A DNA stretch of 64,000 nt from Paragonimus westermani (lineage: Eukaryota; Platyhelminthes; Trematoda; Plagiorchiida; Troglotrematidae), in assembly GCA_008508345.1 (NCBI GenBank), contig QNGE01000960.1:121906-185905 (forward strand), given 5' to 3'. Positions 12,415-25,120 of the stretch are shown here, piece after piece. The position numbers were made by a program, and so were the translations under genes. Within the stretch, counting starts at the first letter, position 1. Every line of letters begins with the position of its first letter. A model generated the notes under the pieces. The model saw nothing but the letters and a program-made list of their open reading frames with translations, had not been told where the DNA came from and did no database searches.

Positions 12415-12882
12415 CGCGAAACGCCCACCCCGGTCAGTACACTTCAACGTGGAAACAGTTTGGAGGTGGCCTATGCTGCAGGATCACGTACTCCCGCAAC
12501 ACGAACGCATTCTCGTCGTGCTTTGGGCACGAGTATGCTGTTTCACGCGCCTAGCTCGCCGGTTCCTCTCTGCTCGCCTAATCGCTCTTCGGGGTTAACG
12601 TCGTCATCAAATGCAACTCAATGTACGAACACATCTGTCACGAATGCGAACATAGCTGCAGTGCATCTGGAAGTGCCGCGTCCGCCTGCGTTGATTCGTT
12701 GTGACAACGAGCCGGTACGTGTCACGGTCGGATTGTTGGACTTACAGCCACGATACGAGTATGTGACGGCGCCGAAACGCTCGTTACATGCTTACCTGAA
12801 GGCAACTGCAGTGAATCGTAGCGAATTCTTCATTCTAACCGGCCAAACCAATATATACGCGGATAATACATTTATTGGAAAA
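12415..12882 (+). CDS. DUF4139 protein, exon d (linker plus conserved C-terminal half)
   Basis: This is the largest exon of the gene (156 codons). The first roughly 80 residues continue the Ser/Thr/Pro/Asn-rich linker. From about residue 83 the conserved domain resumes: HLEVPRPPALI, then VTVGLLDLQPRYEYVTAPK, then SLHAYLKATAVNRSEF and IYADNTFIGK. These correspond to the family's PxPxxIxSD, YxxxPKxxxxaYLxA and vyxdgxyvGk blocks. Entry is in phase 0 after ATTAACGTTACAG; the exon ends before GTGAGT at 12883 in phase 0. Reading through the donor stays open for about 33 more codons, so the splice site, not a stop, defines the end. Confidence 0.92.
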
Positions 12883-14400
12883 GTGAGTTGCTTGTGTGGT
12901 TTCAGTTGTGTGTACACAAACAGCAACCAACACAACAAATTACTTTGTTCACTGTTATTCAGCCACTGCGCGTATTGTTTATAGGAGGTATTCAACAGCG
13001 ACACGGTATACGTTTACAGTGTGACAACGGAAGCCACATCAACGAAGCGCCTTATGGACTAAACTGTCCACCGACCATTCCGTTAACCTTGCACACGTTT
13101 CGGGTTTGTTTGCAAAGATAATGTACGAGGTAGGACTGAACAGAATGCCCGTCAACAGAAGTGCCCACAAACGTTGTCGAAAGCTTTGCGAGGGATATAG
13201 ACCGCGAAATCAGAAATAAGTTTGTTGGTAGTTTCGTCACAAGCTCTCAAGAGGTTAGAAACGGTACTGCCAGCGAGTAAGGTAACCGCGAGCGCACTCT
13301 AAGCAATGAGATATTTGGACGAGTCACGGCGAACGATGAAGCCCTTTCTGAAAGTCCGCTGATTGTAGCTAGGGGGCAGTGAAGTTGATGTGTTAACACA
13401 CAACCCATTACAAACGGTTTCATAAACGAAAGGTAATTACTGATTATTTGGGGCGACAAACGAAAAAGATAGGCATCGAACTTTGGACGAGTTCACTGCT
13501 ACGCTGTTATTACTGGGGAAATCACTAGACAGTGAGACTGGGAGTTATTTAACGAATTTGCATGATGGAAGTTGAATGAGTAGGATATTTGCAATTCTTT
13601 TGTTCGCAATATTTTTACTTGTCTGGATACTTTTTTGGATTTAACATCAGTTGATGGTTTTGGGAACATCCAACCATTTTCGTCAATCTGCCCTCTAAAA
13701 TTGACTGTTCATATTTGCTGTTGCAGTTGCAGTACGTAATATCATCAGCATGTTTTCACGTACAAACAGCACTTAATCAATCAGGTTCTTTTGTTTACTG
13801 AACCGAATTTTCACCGTAACTAAATGAGTGGTAGACAGACGTTTCCTGTTTCTGTTCTACGGTTTGTGTCCGATTGGTTCACATAGAACTCGAGCTACGA
13901 GAGTCAGTGTTGTTTATTCTTGTTGTCTGTTCCTCTCTGTTGATGATCTCACATACCGTTGTGTAAACCAAACATCTAAGAGACAGAACGTGGAATGCTC
14001 CGTTTACAGACTTTGACAGAAAGGGGCCTGGTTTGTTGGTGCTTGTTACCAACTAATCTTGCATGGTAATTCTTTGTTAATTGTACTTGATTGAATGCAG
14101 TTTATCATGAGTTGACTTCCTGACCCTAGCAGTGTTTTGACAATCTGTTCCTACTTTCTTTTTCTTCGTGTTCATTTGTGCCTATTCGCCACTCTCCGTG
14201 TGACAACAGGCGAGAATAGTCCGAATGTTTTCTCGGAAAACCCTTTGCACACCCTTGCTTGATCTGGGCTCACTGGAAGCAAAACAGTTTCAGATATCCC
14301 ATAAAGCTACTACTGCGCAGCATAGTTCAGGCTTTTGACACTCCTCTATACCGTAATGTAACCTGACCTATCCACATCTGATACCTCCTCTCCGTTCTAG
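12883..14400 (+). other. intron of DUF4139 gene
   Basis: Runs from GTGAGT at 12883 to CCGTTCTAG at 14400. No repeat or gene is recognised inside. Confidence 0.75.
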
Positions 14401-14634
14401 TCTGACCTACCGGCTGTTGCTCAGGGTGAAGAATTCAGTTGTAATTTGGGTGCGGAGCACGGAATCAAGGTTTTCTATCGTCCCCTGTTCAAGTACCGTG
14501 AAGGTACCGGGTCGGGCAGCAAACATGCCACTCTGACCTTCAAACAGCTGATCGAAGTGAGAAACACATTTGACCGTCCTGTCCGACTGATGGTCATAGA
14601 TCAGGTGCCGGTTAGTGGCGAAGAAAAAATCAAG
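14401..14634 (+). CDS. DUF4139 protein, exon e
   Basis: Encodes 78 codons in phase 0 at both ends. Visible family blocks are QGEEFSCNLGAEHGIKV (the family's PGExxxlxlGxdxxikv), KHATLTFKQLIEVRNTF (the Txxyxxxixvkn block) and VIDQVPVSGEEKIK (the family's vxDqvPvSxdexIkV). The flanking signals are CCGTTCTAG and AAG before GTGAGC at 14635. This is the clearest evidence that the gene is a full DUF4139 member rather than a fragment. Confidence 0.93.
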
Positions 14635-16707
14635 GTGAGCAAATAACCTAGCTCTCCCAACCTGAAAGCGGAAAGAACACAGATATGACTCAAGTGTTAT
14701 GTAGCATTCGAAATTTGTTGAGCGACTGGTTCGTTTGTATCTTGGTGACCACTTTTTCGAACGATCCAAATTGTCCGTACCCCTATGCACTTGTTGTCCC
14801 ATGTCGTTGTGTGCTGTCGGATGGACTGATTGAATCGGATGCCGTAAGTTGACAAATAGTGTAGACTAATAAATTGAGATTTAAGCTTTGTAAACACTGG
14901 TTGTGTGCTTGTGTGAAGTAAGAACTGTAAAATCATTTGCTGGAGCTAATGATTGTTCCTGTGCAGCCGTGCATCTTTGAAGTAGCCATTTGTGTGAACA
15001 GTAGAAGTGAACCAACTATCGTTAATCATACAAATGACAATGAGATCTACAAGACTGCGAAGCAGACTCGTCTGTTGTTGGCATGAAGTCAGAGGAGTGA
15101 GCAGACGGACATGTATACTGTACGATGCACTAGATTGTTCACTTACGCAATATCAAAACGAATGTAACGTGCAGTCTGGCCTAGGGTAAATCCGACTGAA
15201 CACGTCTGACATTGGTTTCAACTTTAGATCGATCATATTTCCACTTCTGGCTGTTTATAAGAGCTTGTTGAGATGCTACTCATAGCACGAAATTCATTGT
15301 CGCGAGTGCACGTGAAAATTCTGGTTCCCAACTTGAAATTGAGTATAGAAACACTCATTCCGATTGGTGATGGTACAACTGGCTACTGGCAAGAAAGCAA
15401 TTCACTCTGTTCTCTGCGGAACAAAATGTACTGCACGAAGTTCTAATTTTCCAATCCATACGTAGAGGATGGTTTCTGAGAAACTTTACGGCCTTTACAT
15501 TCCAATATGACACTCTTCCCACATTGAGTTTTGCCCTGTGCTCGGTTACCAACAGCCATGCACACGTGGGTTCCGGTCCTGATTAGTCGGAATGATGTTG
15601 ACTATATTCAAGCAATTGGGTTATACCCAGTACACATTTGACTCGGCATTTCGTAATACATCGAAAATTTCGAGGTTTACGGGCTAAAATGTTCACTTTC
15701 CCTATTTTGTGAATTAGGGCCCGCATGCACGAATCACCATTCCACTGTGCACCGCTCACTCGAACCAAGGACTAAGTCATTTTTGAAAGTTCGCGATTCA
15801 TTGTTAGGGTTACTGATAGACAATAGGGGATTTGGTTAATTTCAAGTTGAACATCACTCATATTTAATCGCAGCTTCCCCATATAGATAGACCTCCCAGC
15901 GTACCTTTTTCGAAATGAACCATTGAACTTTTCAACTGATCCAGGGCACGGACTAGATAGCGGCAGTGAGCTCAGGTTGTGTATACGACGACGACCACCA
16001 CCACTAACACACTGGACTGGACTGCCTAGCGTGTTCATCGACAACATGAGGTTGAGATTGTTCAGACGTGAATGATTCCACTGTGTGGGTTTGAATTCGA
16101 CAGTTTTCCATCCAATTTCTACTAACCATGCTACGGATATATCTAGGCACGTGTGCACGTACTTTTTTTGGACTGTGGGGTTTTTTGTTTCCAGTTAACA
16201 TTGTAATGAGTTTTCCGAAAAAATTACCCTTTATGCGTCACAAAGCCTGTCCGTCGTTTTCATCCAATCCTCCACCCACCAAACTAATGATGATTGCTGT
16301 TTGCTGAAAACCTACCTTTAAGATTTGATGGTTTGAAAATATCTCATGTTGGAACGCGATGAAAGACGGGTGTTTTGTTCCCGACTTACACCGCAATTCT
16401 TTACGTAGTCCGATAACGCCGGTGATAAGTGAATAGAGTTTCGGGCTTGCGGTGGATATGAACTATGGGGATGAATTAGTTGGATTGTTATCGACTTGCT
16501 GCGTCGATCTGTGCAAAATATAGCGATACATATTTTAGGTTTGGTTTGGCTCGTTAAGCATGACTTCTATGAATCGATGCATTTGGAAGATGAATGATGC
16601 TACTCCTTCGCGATTATAAGTAGTGTGAATTAATTAGCTTGCTAGTTGCACTGTATCCTCTTTCATGCCTGTGGTAAACTCATGTTGCTTCTCCGTTCAC
16701 TTAACAG
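14635..16707 (+). other. intron of DUF4139 gene
   Basis: Runs from GTGAGC at 14635 to CACTTAACAG at 16707. It contains family A repeat copy 3 near 15831-15902. No other gene is supported. Confidence 0.75.
15831..15902 (+). repeat. dispersed repeat family A, copy 3
   Basis: Block order TTTGGTTAATTTCAAGTTGA, ACATCACTCA, TTTAATCGCA, ATAGATAGACCTCCCAGC matches the copies at 4736 and 8162. Confidence 0.5.
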
Positions 16708-16816
16708 GTCAACCTACTCGAGCCAGTAATCAAGCACCCAGAAAAGTATGATCGCACGAAACCAATTCGTATGAACAAATCCAACAATGTTGAATGGGAT
16801 CTAGATTTGGGTCCTG
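16708..16816 (+). CDS. DUF4139 protein, exon f (penultimate)
   Basis: Encodes VNLLEPVIKHPEKYD near its start and NNVEWDLDLGPG at its end. This is the family's final conserved region (VxLxxP ... xxxxxWxxxLxPGE). Entry is in phase 0 after CTTAACAG; the exon ends in phase 1 before GTAAGT at 16817. The family normally continues for roughly 15-25 residues (a PGE-x-x-x-L-x-Y-x-V-E-x-P strand). That last exon was searched for by eye between 16.8 and 25.5 kb and not found with confidence. Confidence 0.9.
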
Positions 16817-19800
16817 GTAAGTGTGAATAAACAACTACGGAACTGTTTTTCGGATCCCCGTTGCCTGGTCAACTATACTTCTCCCTCCTCTTATTATTTT
16901 CCATTTTTCTTGCATGCTGTGCAATCTCAGCCAGATTCTTTAATTTCCAGTTGGTAGGTCGGGTTTTTCAGTTCTGCTGGAGTTCAGATCGATCAACGCG
17001 TTCCTAGGCTCGTTCTCTACCCTTTTTTATCATGTGATCGACGAGGACAGTCCATATTTATAGAGTCGTCTTGATGCTGAACCACCACGATGTTAATCAC
17101 GAAAAAATGCTCCGCCATTCGATTATGTCAGATGGTTACTTCTGTCTTTACACGTTTCTTTCCCTACAGACATTCCGATTTATAGTGTTTTAGCGTATTG
17201 TTTGATGTGTAATATTTACTTCAAGGTCCACTTTGCATCTCAGCATGACACTTCAGTGTGTAGGCCTGAACTACAAGTTATTGCACGAGGAACATATCAT
17301 ATGGTGAATGTGTGGACGATCCATGCTTCTGTCACTCATACTCTCGTGTAGAAAATTGACATAACGGGGTACCAGTGTACTTTTGACAGACTAACTTTGT
17401 TTACCATAAACTGTCAATGTTCTCCATACGGAAAGACATGGTTGTCAGTCTCGACAATTTTCAACTTCCTTGAGTATAGAAAACCTTTTGGGGTTCCGAC
17501 TTCCAATTTTTGACTTCCTCCTGGTCTAATATGCACATGACATTTGATGAAACCTGATTATACTATTCCAGCATTATAAACTAGAGACAATGTGTGCTCC
17601 CTAAAGAACGGACGTTTCGCTGCATGTTAGGCAGCCAAGCCGAGTGTATGTATGTTAGGTGTACCAGGCATGCGAGCAATGACGTTTCTCGGAGTAGCTC
17701 GCCAAAGTACGTCGAACAACGTTCAGTGACCGCAGATCGAGTGACTAATACACGACCAACAGTTAGAAAGGTGCACTGTTCGAGTGGTCGAAAAGAACAT
17801 ATCTTTTATGCTTTCTGGTTTGTGGCACACTTTTATGCGGTAGCTACTAGTCGATGCGTGAAATATGTACTACGGAGTGAGTCAAGAGAAAGGTTTTACT
17901 AATCAGATTAACTGCATTTGCAATACCTTCCAAATTTTTGTTGATATGTTTCAACGCTTCCAACTTTTCAGCGTGATTCTCATCAGAATGGGCTCAAACT
18001 GACACTACTTAAATCGCAATAATCTATCTGTTTGTAGTTTGCTGTACAATGAAGGTGTAGGCGGCTGCTTTGTGAAATTTTATTAGCTAATGTCAAAAGC
18101 AATAAAGAAAGTCCACGTGCATCACACCTCGGTAAAACGAATGGAATGGAAGAACCATTGGCAAGTCACATCTGGGCCGTACTGGCTAAATGTCAGTTTA
18201 GTCTGTCTTCGTTTCCAGCGATGTGCCTAAAGACGCACATAGCTTGACATTCGGATATGATTTTAATACGCCTTACACTCGCTTTAAGATTTATCTGGTA
18301 TTCAGTTGTACCTAACAAAATGTATGAGTTGCATTATGTCTTTTGGCTAGACGTTTGCTGATCTCGCATTGATGCACCAATCGATAGAAAAACATTACGA
18401 CCGTTCGAGTGGTGTACATTTCAACTCTGTAAAACCGTACTTCCAAACGGAAATACTGAGTAAACAAAATCGTTTGTGTACATCCTTTTAGAAATACATC
18501 GTTTGCCGTACTTACAGTATCAGTGTCTCTCGAGCCAGCGTAGGACAAGAGGTACCATAGTGTAATGGTTTCTAAGAGGGCAGTACTTTACGTTTGCATT
18601 TTTTCTAACTGTTTTAAATGTCGACCGTTCTGTTCACTAATATTCGCACATATATATATATATACTTAAATGTAACCGTTCACGCACACATATAGAGACA
18701 TCAGCAAACAACTTCATAAATTTGGTGGTCTTCTGCGGTCTCGACTCACTCGATCGAGACCTACTGATAAGTTGTCATTTCGAACTTTTATCCTATATGG
18801 AATGGGCTAGTTGTCTACATCTGAAATGCTGGTTCATGCGATCCGTCATAACTACCCCCCTTGCGTCATTGATGTTGGTCACCACGTGACTGGGTTTCGC
18901 TTCACTCCTTCCTGATTCGTCGCGCTAAGATGCGATGAAAACCAAGCTATTCTAAATGAAACTTGTCATACGCCAATGAGCTAGAGACATCTGTGATCAG
19001 TAGTGTACACTGACGGACTTGATCAACCAGCCGAATACCTTGAGGAATGACAGTCTGACACAGCTGATTTACTGCAAATTGACTCAACTTGTATTCCATT
19101 TTCTCACAATTGTAGTGAAATTTTTCTCACTTGAAGTTTCACATTGTGCTGTTCGTCTAATTCTCATAAACAGCCGAAACAAAAGAACTAACATTGAAGT
19201 ACTCGATCGAACATCCTGTAAACGAAGATCTCGATGTGTCCGTGACGGATATCTAAAATGGAGGGTGCGTGTGTACGCACGCACAGTTCCGACGTATCCT
19301 TCGTCCCCGTTGCCCTTCTTCCACTTGTTAACTGTTTACACCTATCATTGTTACTGCTTTTCGATTTTCCCACCGCTACCGACGCACTTCTTTTCGCCAG
19401 TTCATTTGCGTCGTTGCGTACGCCGAATTAGTTTTCGCTTTGACCCACTTCGATAATCAAAAAACAACCACTTTTCTGTCCATTCGAGCTAGATGCGTCT
19501 GAGCTACGGAACCGGGTGTTCCTGCAATTTCCACACACAGGTGAGGTGCGCGCGACGAAAACCTGCTGGATGCAGGTCTTCTTCACGGACAATACTCTGC
19601 TTAATCTCGCTTTGTGCCCGATTCTATATGTAACACCGTCTGAGTATTCTTTGGTTGTTTACAACTCAACCAGTCAATAAATGGATCATTTAAACAGACA
19701 GTCACTCGCTTGATTCATTTTTGTCGCATTTCCTTACCTTGATTTTCATGCTTTTGTTCATTTCCTGTCAAATCTTTTGGGCACAAAATTCTTACTTGAT

Positions 19801-20237
19801 TTTTGAACGGAATTTATAATGATTACTTCTCATAATTTGTTGTATTTTTGGATGGAATTTCTTTATTTCGCAAAGCTAGGTGTTTTGTCTGTTTCCGTTT
19901 GAACGCTTTTTGTTCACAAACTCCTTCTTACCAACCTTTTCGTAATCTCGAAATGCTATTTGTGGGTGCTTTTGTAATCGACCCTGTTCATTGTATCACA
20001 ATCACATTATTGTGGGCTTCTGCTGTGGCCTCCATCCCCGAAAATTTTCTATTCGCCTATTGATTTGTTCTCTCTTCGGCTTTTTTCTCCCTCCCCTCTA
20101 TTTATAACGTTCGTATTTTTATTTCTCTTGCTTGGTGCGCTAAAACAAACAAGTCATTGTTTTATTGGTTTTCTTTTCTAGCAATTTATTCTTTTTGTTG
20201 CACCTAAATCGCTGTTTATCAAATTTCGGAACCCAAA

Positions 20238-20345
20238 CACGATTTAACTCGGTGGCCTAGTGTTTAAGAATCGTGGTAGTTGATTATAAGCTGGTGTGAA
20301 ATCCACCGGTCACGGTGTTTTCTTGACGGCTTAATAACTGCGCCT
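20238..20345 (+). repeat. possible tRNA-like SINE fragment
   Basis: ACTCGGTGGCCTAGTGTTTA resembles a box A, followed about 45 bases later by GTGTGAAATCCACCGG, a weak box-B-like block. Only the spacing and first box are reasonable. Confidence 0.25.
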
Positions 20346-22304
20346 TGTGATGGATAATTACGGTTCTACAATATTGCCAGTGATGGCACCCCCAGGTTCT
20401 GGCGAAAAAGGGGAATATGGCAATCCGGAGAGGCGAGCTATAACATTAATAATGTATTTAGACACCAGAAAATTCGTGATTTGTGCATATGTCAAGTCAA
20501 AGTAATTGATGATGTATTATGAAAGAAAGAACGCGACCGGTCGCCAAATGTCATTTACTGACTATACTCATCACATACGTTGACCACTGGAAAGTTACAA
20601 AACATCCTAACACTGTCGTGTCACATTAAAGTAGTGTTGTGCATATATGGAATTGAGCGACTTCAAGATTGTTACTGATAAGTGGTATGGTAGGATCCGC
20701 AGATTGTCAAATTAAATTGACAACTCTGCTGCACTAATCAGCAGTACAATTTTAACGTCCAAAGGACCATTGTGGGTTTCACCATGGACTGTTTGAGAAA
20801 ATCCCGCCTGAACAGTTAATCCCGTGAATAATTTGGTAGATTCCGTGTGATACAGAGTTGGGCGGGTAATTGAGTCTAAATACAAAATTTCTGGACCCTG
20901 GCGTTGCTCACGGAAAAAGCTAAACCTCGCTTGTTCACGATCTGGTTAACAACACGGAGAGCTTTCGCAGGATCTATTGTGGGACCACATCCTGACAAAC
21001 CTTTGGTTATGACGCTGTTAGCTGTTCCATTTTTGACATTCGGAAGCCATTTCGAGACAGACTCCAGTATGTGTGTGGTATTTCTCAATGTACCAACTGC
21101 GTACTGCAATCTGCATGTACACGTAACTCCGCATCGGATGTCAGGTGTTAAGGTCGACTAGGACAATTGAACCTGACGTGTTTCGGCTCGCGTTGCCATC
21201 AAGGCTTGTTGATAACCGCAGAGATCCACCCGATATTAAATTTTCAACTCAGATATACAGCCCAAACTTTAAATGGGTAATAGACATTAGCTCTACGAGG
21301 CTGAAATTGTTATATTGAAATAGGCGAAAGTGAGGTAAAACGTTTGCTTTCGAACTACGCATCCTACAGTCGAGTTACGCTTGGTTTTGACTCACCAAAC
21401 ATGTCGCCACCAAAAACGGGAGGTGTGGAGGTGGCCGTTTACTAAATGTGTATCTTTGCGTCCTATGCATGTCAAACTTGAGAGGCTGACGTTTTCATTT
21501 CGAAACCATCACATCGTTGACTCGGCGTCAATTGACCATTCGGTTGTCACATCGAGGAGCTTTTCTGGTTGTTAAGGACAAGCACGGTGTTTCAGTCTGT
21601 TAATCGACTACAAGGCTGTCGTCTTCTGACCTAACAAATAACTCTACCAACGCTAATTAGTATCATTAAAATGTTAAACGGTCGACAGTTGTTTTACCTG
21701 CATCTATCGGGGATAGAAATGACAACCCACTAAACCAAGTGCACGGTGATCGGACATACGCCTGCATGGATCCACTTTGGGTGAACAAATCCTTTAATTA
21801 GGAGCAACCAGTGCGCCGTGTAAACTGTCAATCCGATGTATCTATCCATACCAATTAGAAGGAACGTTGGCAGAGTGAAATGGCGGTCTGACTCACCCTA
21901 GTCCGAATCGTCGTTGTTCGTGAGATCAACACTCGGTCGCTTCTGTTCTCAACATGAGCATAATGAGTTCGGAGCTTTGTCCGTATCTCCCTCACACGGT
22001 CCTAGTTGATTGTGCATGCTGCAAATGGCCCTCATCCAGACCAATGGAATATTGAGAGATCACACACTAACAGTCTCTACCAACTCGCCACATACAATGG
22101 CAGAGTTGATAACACCTAACCTGTAACACGAAGATTTCTGTTTCACGCATCTTTTCGTCCAGCTCGTAAATCCAAAACAGGATTGTTAGTTTTTGAGCGT
22201 AGGTTTGTGAGCGACAGTTAAGAACTAACCACAGAAATTGTTATTAGAATAGAAACTACGGACAATTCCATACCTTATTCTTCATTCTGGTAGCAAGTTA
22301 ATGT

Positions 22305-22480
22305 TCAACGAGTTCATGATTTCTGATTTCAACTTGCATGGAACTCCTACCTTGGGGCCATCGCCCGAAGTTAACGGAACAGTTGCTGTTTCTCCTCTCG
22401 AAGCGATCAGGCAGTCTGAGCATTATTCACTAGTGAATGTGGTATTTACATATGACGATTCATTCTTGCTCAACATTATA
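22305..22480 (+). repeat. dispersed repeat family B, copy 1
   Basis: Aligns by eye with 31240-31410 on the same strand. Shared blocks include GTTAACGGAACAG/GTTAACAGGACAAG, GAAGCGATCAGGCAG/GAAGCGATCGGGCAA, and CTGAGCATTATTCAC/CTGAGCAGTACTCAC followed by GCGAATGTG-like sequence. The two copies even translate similarly in one frame (EAIRQSEHYS and EAIGQPEQYS), but stops nearby argue for a repeat rather than a gene. Confidence 0.6.
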
Positions 22481-22829
22481 TCAGGGGTACAGTGGTCAAC
22501 ACAAATGAGCAGTTTGCACATTCGGTTTGCCCTGTGATAAACACAAGTGGCGGGGTTTAGTGTCGCTAGATAGCATCAGTCTGTACACAATCGAGCTTGT
22601 AACACAGGTCCAGGAAACCTTCATAAAACAAACCTATACAGAGTATAGTGTAAGTAAAACTAAAATTACTTCGAGCTGAGGATTAATGCTATCCGTCTAG
22701 AGATACCCTTCAGTGGATACCAATAGAACGAAACGGATGGATGACGTTCATTCAGTCACAGGGCTACTCGAACAGTTCACTGCAAACCACCGGTTAAAAA
22801 AGTCCTGGTATTTTGCCAACCGTTTCCAG

Positions 22830-23059
22830 TGTCCTCAATTTTGTCGATCTGTCGTGGAGCGAAACGTCCATTTGCTGGTGTAACTGCTTTGCAGTGACCT
22901 GGTTGATTGTGGCTTGTCTGTCTGTGTCCGGCACATTCCTGCCCAATCCACGTGGGAGGGCTTGGCTAACCCATGCAGGAGAAAGCGCCCTGCTCATTGT
23001 TATCGTCCCAAGCACCATTTGCTGCCAGCTGCTATACTGTATAAAATGCAGCTCTATTG
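22830..23059 (+). CDS. candidate exon with two hydrophobic segments, unidentified
   Basis: A + strand frame is bounded by a good acceptor (CCGTTTCCAG ending 22829) and a good donor (ATTG then GTGAGTAAC, GT at 23060). It encodes 76 codons with two membrane-like stretches: one around AVTWLIVACLSVSGTFL, the other around ALLIVIVPSTICCQLLYC. Several Cys lie in and near both. I do not recognise the family. It enters one base before a codon and exits in phase 1, and no neighbouring exon with matching phase was found. It does not resemble the missing DUF4139 C-terminus. It could be a piece of a small multi-pass membrane protein or a chance frame. Confidence 0.25.
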
Positions 23060-23579
23060 GTGAGTAACAGCACGACTCGTGGGCACGGAAACTGAGGGGA
23101 AGGTCTGAACATCAGAAGAATCAGTAACTACAAGCTACCATTGACGCATCACCAAAGAGAATGTGGCTGCACTACTGCCAAGGTTTTGAATACACAGCGG
23201 CCATGCAAAATGGTGTTCACGTTCGTTATCCTTTGTTTTCACAGACTGTGTAATGAATTTCGTGTGATAAACAACTCCACAAGTCAAGTACCTTTTGTGA
23301 TCACAACACCAGCAGCCATATGGCTGTTACCCTGGCCACACTGAGACTTAGCTTGTGTGGCCCATCTTACCTTCCGGACAGCAACCGTTCATTGATATGG
23401 ATCAACCGAGCCCCGACTGTCAGGTGACTGTTAGTCGGTGCGTTGGCACCTGGGCCCCTCGGTTACCTGCATCACCGGTGGGTGTTTTACGGACACATAC
23501 GGTCAAGCCTTGTTTTGCACAAACGATTCTTATAATACGCTTAACTAGGAGGCCAAAACGTAAAAAACAGACATTTCGA

Positions 23580-23645
23580 CTGAATTCGAGCCGAGCAGGT
23601 TTGTGTACGCAGCAGTGCTCTAACATCTGCGCCTTGGGGTCATAC
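23580..23645 (-). repeat. tRNA-like SINE fragment
   Basis: On the - strand: GGCGCAGATGTTAGAGCAC (box-A-like), then CTCGGCTCGAATTC (box-B-like), with tRNA-like spacing. There is no clean anticodon stem. Confidence 0.45.
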
Positions 23646-23854
23646 CAGAAAACCCGGTCTGCAAATTTAAAATCCATCACCTTACTCTATTTGGCATCCA
23701 TCGAAAAATTCAGGGAATAGTCCTCCCGCACTGTAATATCCAGTGTACACAGTGCCAGAGTCTATCACTGTTGAGGTCGGGCATCAACATAGTTTCGGGT
23801 AAACCGTTTGGTAGATTTATCAATTACCAACACGTGTACGTCCAGGAAGTCCAG

Positions 23855-23935
23855 GCTTCAGGTGAATTCGAACCAGGGCTAGGATCCACTACCTCTGCGC
23901 AGCGCGCAGGTACTCTGTTAGCTGAACGACAGAGT
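23855..23935 (-). repeat. tRNA-like SINE fragment
   Basis: On the - strand: GTTCAGCTAACAGAGTACC, then CCCTGGTTCGAATTCACC with a near-perfect box B (GGTTCGAATTC). A CTGC/GCAG hairpin sits in the anticodon-arm position, but its loop lacks the invariant U33. A tRNA-derived SINE is favoured over a functional tRNA. Confidence 0.5.
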
Positions 23936-25114
23936 AGACCTCCTCTGCACTTCCGGGCTTTTTGTTAAACTTGTTCAGAGAATGAGTGTTAATCTGTACC
24001 TAAAGCCAAGTCGGTCACTCACCGTTTTGAACGCAGGACTTGGTCATATGTCATTGATCACAGGTTATCCATTTGTTTGCCATTTTTGTACAAAAGTTAT
24101 CCGTACTACGTACATTTAACTACTCAAACTTGTACATTCGTTTATTTTCTATGTCCACACTCTTGACTTACGCACCGAGCTGACGTTACTCGGTGCACAT
24201 ACAATGTGTGATCGACGTGGGAGAATCTTACAAACTCAAAGACACTTGGGTCAACCAGGACGTGGCGGTCTGTCGAACTCTAAGCCGTCTACCGATAATT
24301 ACGTTGTCCGTGTTTGTCTAGTTTTAGCGGTAATGTGAAAAACCAATGGACTACTAATAAAACGAGGAAAGGGGAATGACGAATTTCGAATAAACGTTTG
24401 GACCAGCACGATAAACAGTGGGATAGCTTGTCGTTACTATCATTACCCAGTCTAATGCCTATCCTTCATTCGCGTGTAGCGTTGAGTTTTAATTTACCTA
24501 ACCAATAGCCAGGAAAACGGAATTCTTACAAGTCGATCTGTCATATTTTCTTAAAAGAGTTAGTTACGCTTCGACAGGATGCGTTCTCATCACCAACCGT
24601 ACTTCTGCCGATATGGCTTTTGCATTAATAGTCGGTATCCGTACGGCATATTGGCCATAGGGTTGGTAATATCATACGATTTTTTTGAGGCTGGTTACCT
24701 CTATACAGTTTGTTGGGCAAACAACTTAAACAGCCTGTTGACTGGTGTCTACACTGGATTCTCGTAATGTGATGATTTGAAAATTAAACAATCCATTCCC
24801 GATGTATGACCCAGCAATTAGTAGGCGAACCAACCTTTCTCGGTTTCAAGGGTGTGACACACCAATGCCATCATGGTTTCAAGTACAACCAACATTGATT
24901 ATAGCGTATGAGATATCCCTAATTGCAAGCCTTGGATCGGGACTCAATCAAACCAGTTACTAAGTGAGTCGTTGACTAGAACAGTCAGCTTTCTGAAACG
25001 GTGAACAAAGTATACGGATCTGATGAAGGATGATGGTTTCCTTGTAGAGAACTAACAGGGATCTGCTGTTTTGCTAGAACCTCGTCTACGGAGATTCGCT
25101 TTCTGGTAAATCCA

Positions 25115-25120
25115 TTTATT
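25115..25120 (-). terminator. possible poly-A signal of the glutamate receptor gene
   Basis: AATAAA on the - strand (TTTATT on +), about 425 bases downstream of the receptor stop codon. It is the first exact hexamer after the stop. The hexamer is common by chance, so support is positional only. Confidence 0.3.

Larger units (their letters stand above)
16817..22829. other. region with no supported gene
   Basis: This should contain the short last exon of the DUF4139 gene. Several open frames are visible (for example 19019-19456 + and 20876-21109 -) but none has a recognised motif or convincing splice context. Contents noted: a short TA run near 18652-18664, a tRNA-like fragment near 20240-20340 and repeat B copy 1 near 22305-22480. 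Confidence 0.4.

Noticed and set aside
17168..17351. Acceptor CCCTACAG followed by about 61 open codons in the phase expected for the last DUF4139 exon
   Set aside because: The translation (IPIYSVLAYCLMC...) does not resemble the family's final strand. It fits splice phase only.
19019..19456. 145-codon + strand frame as a gene
   Set aside because: No motif, no splice context, and pyrimidine-rich low-complexity content near its end.
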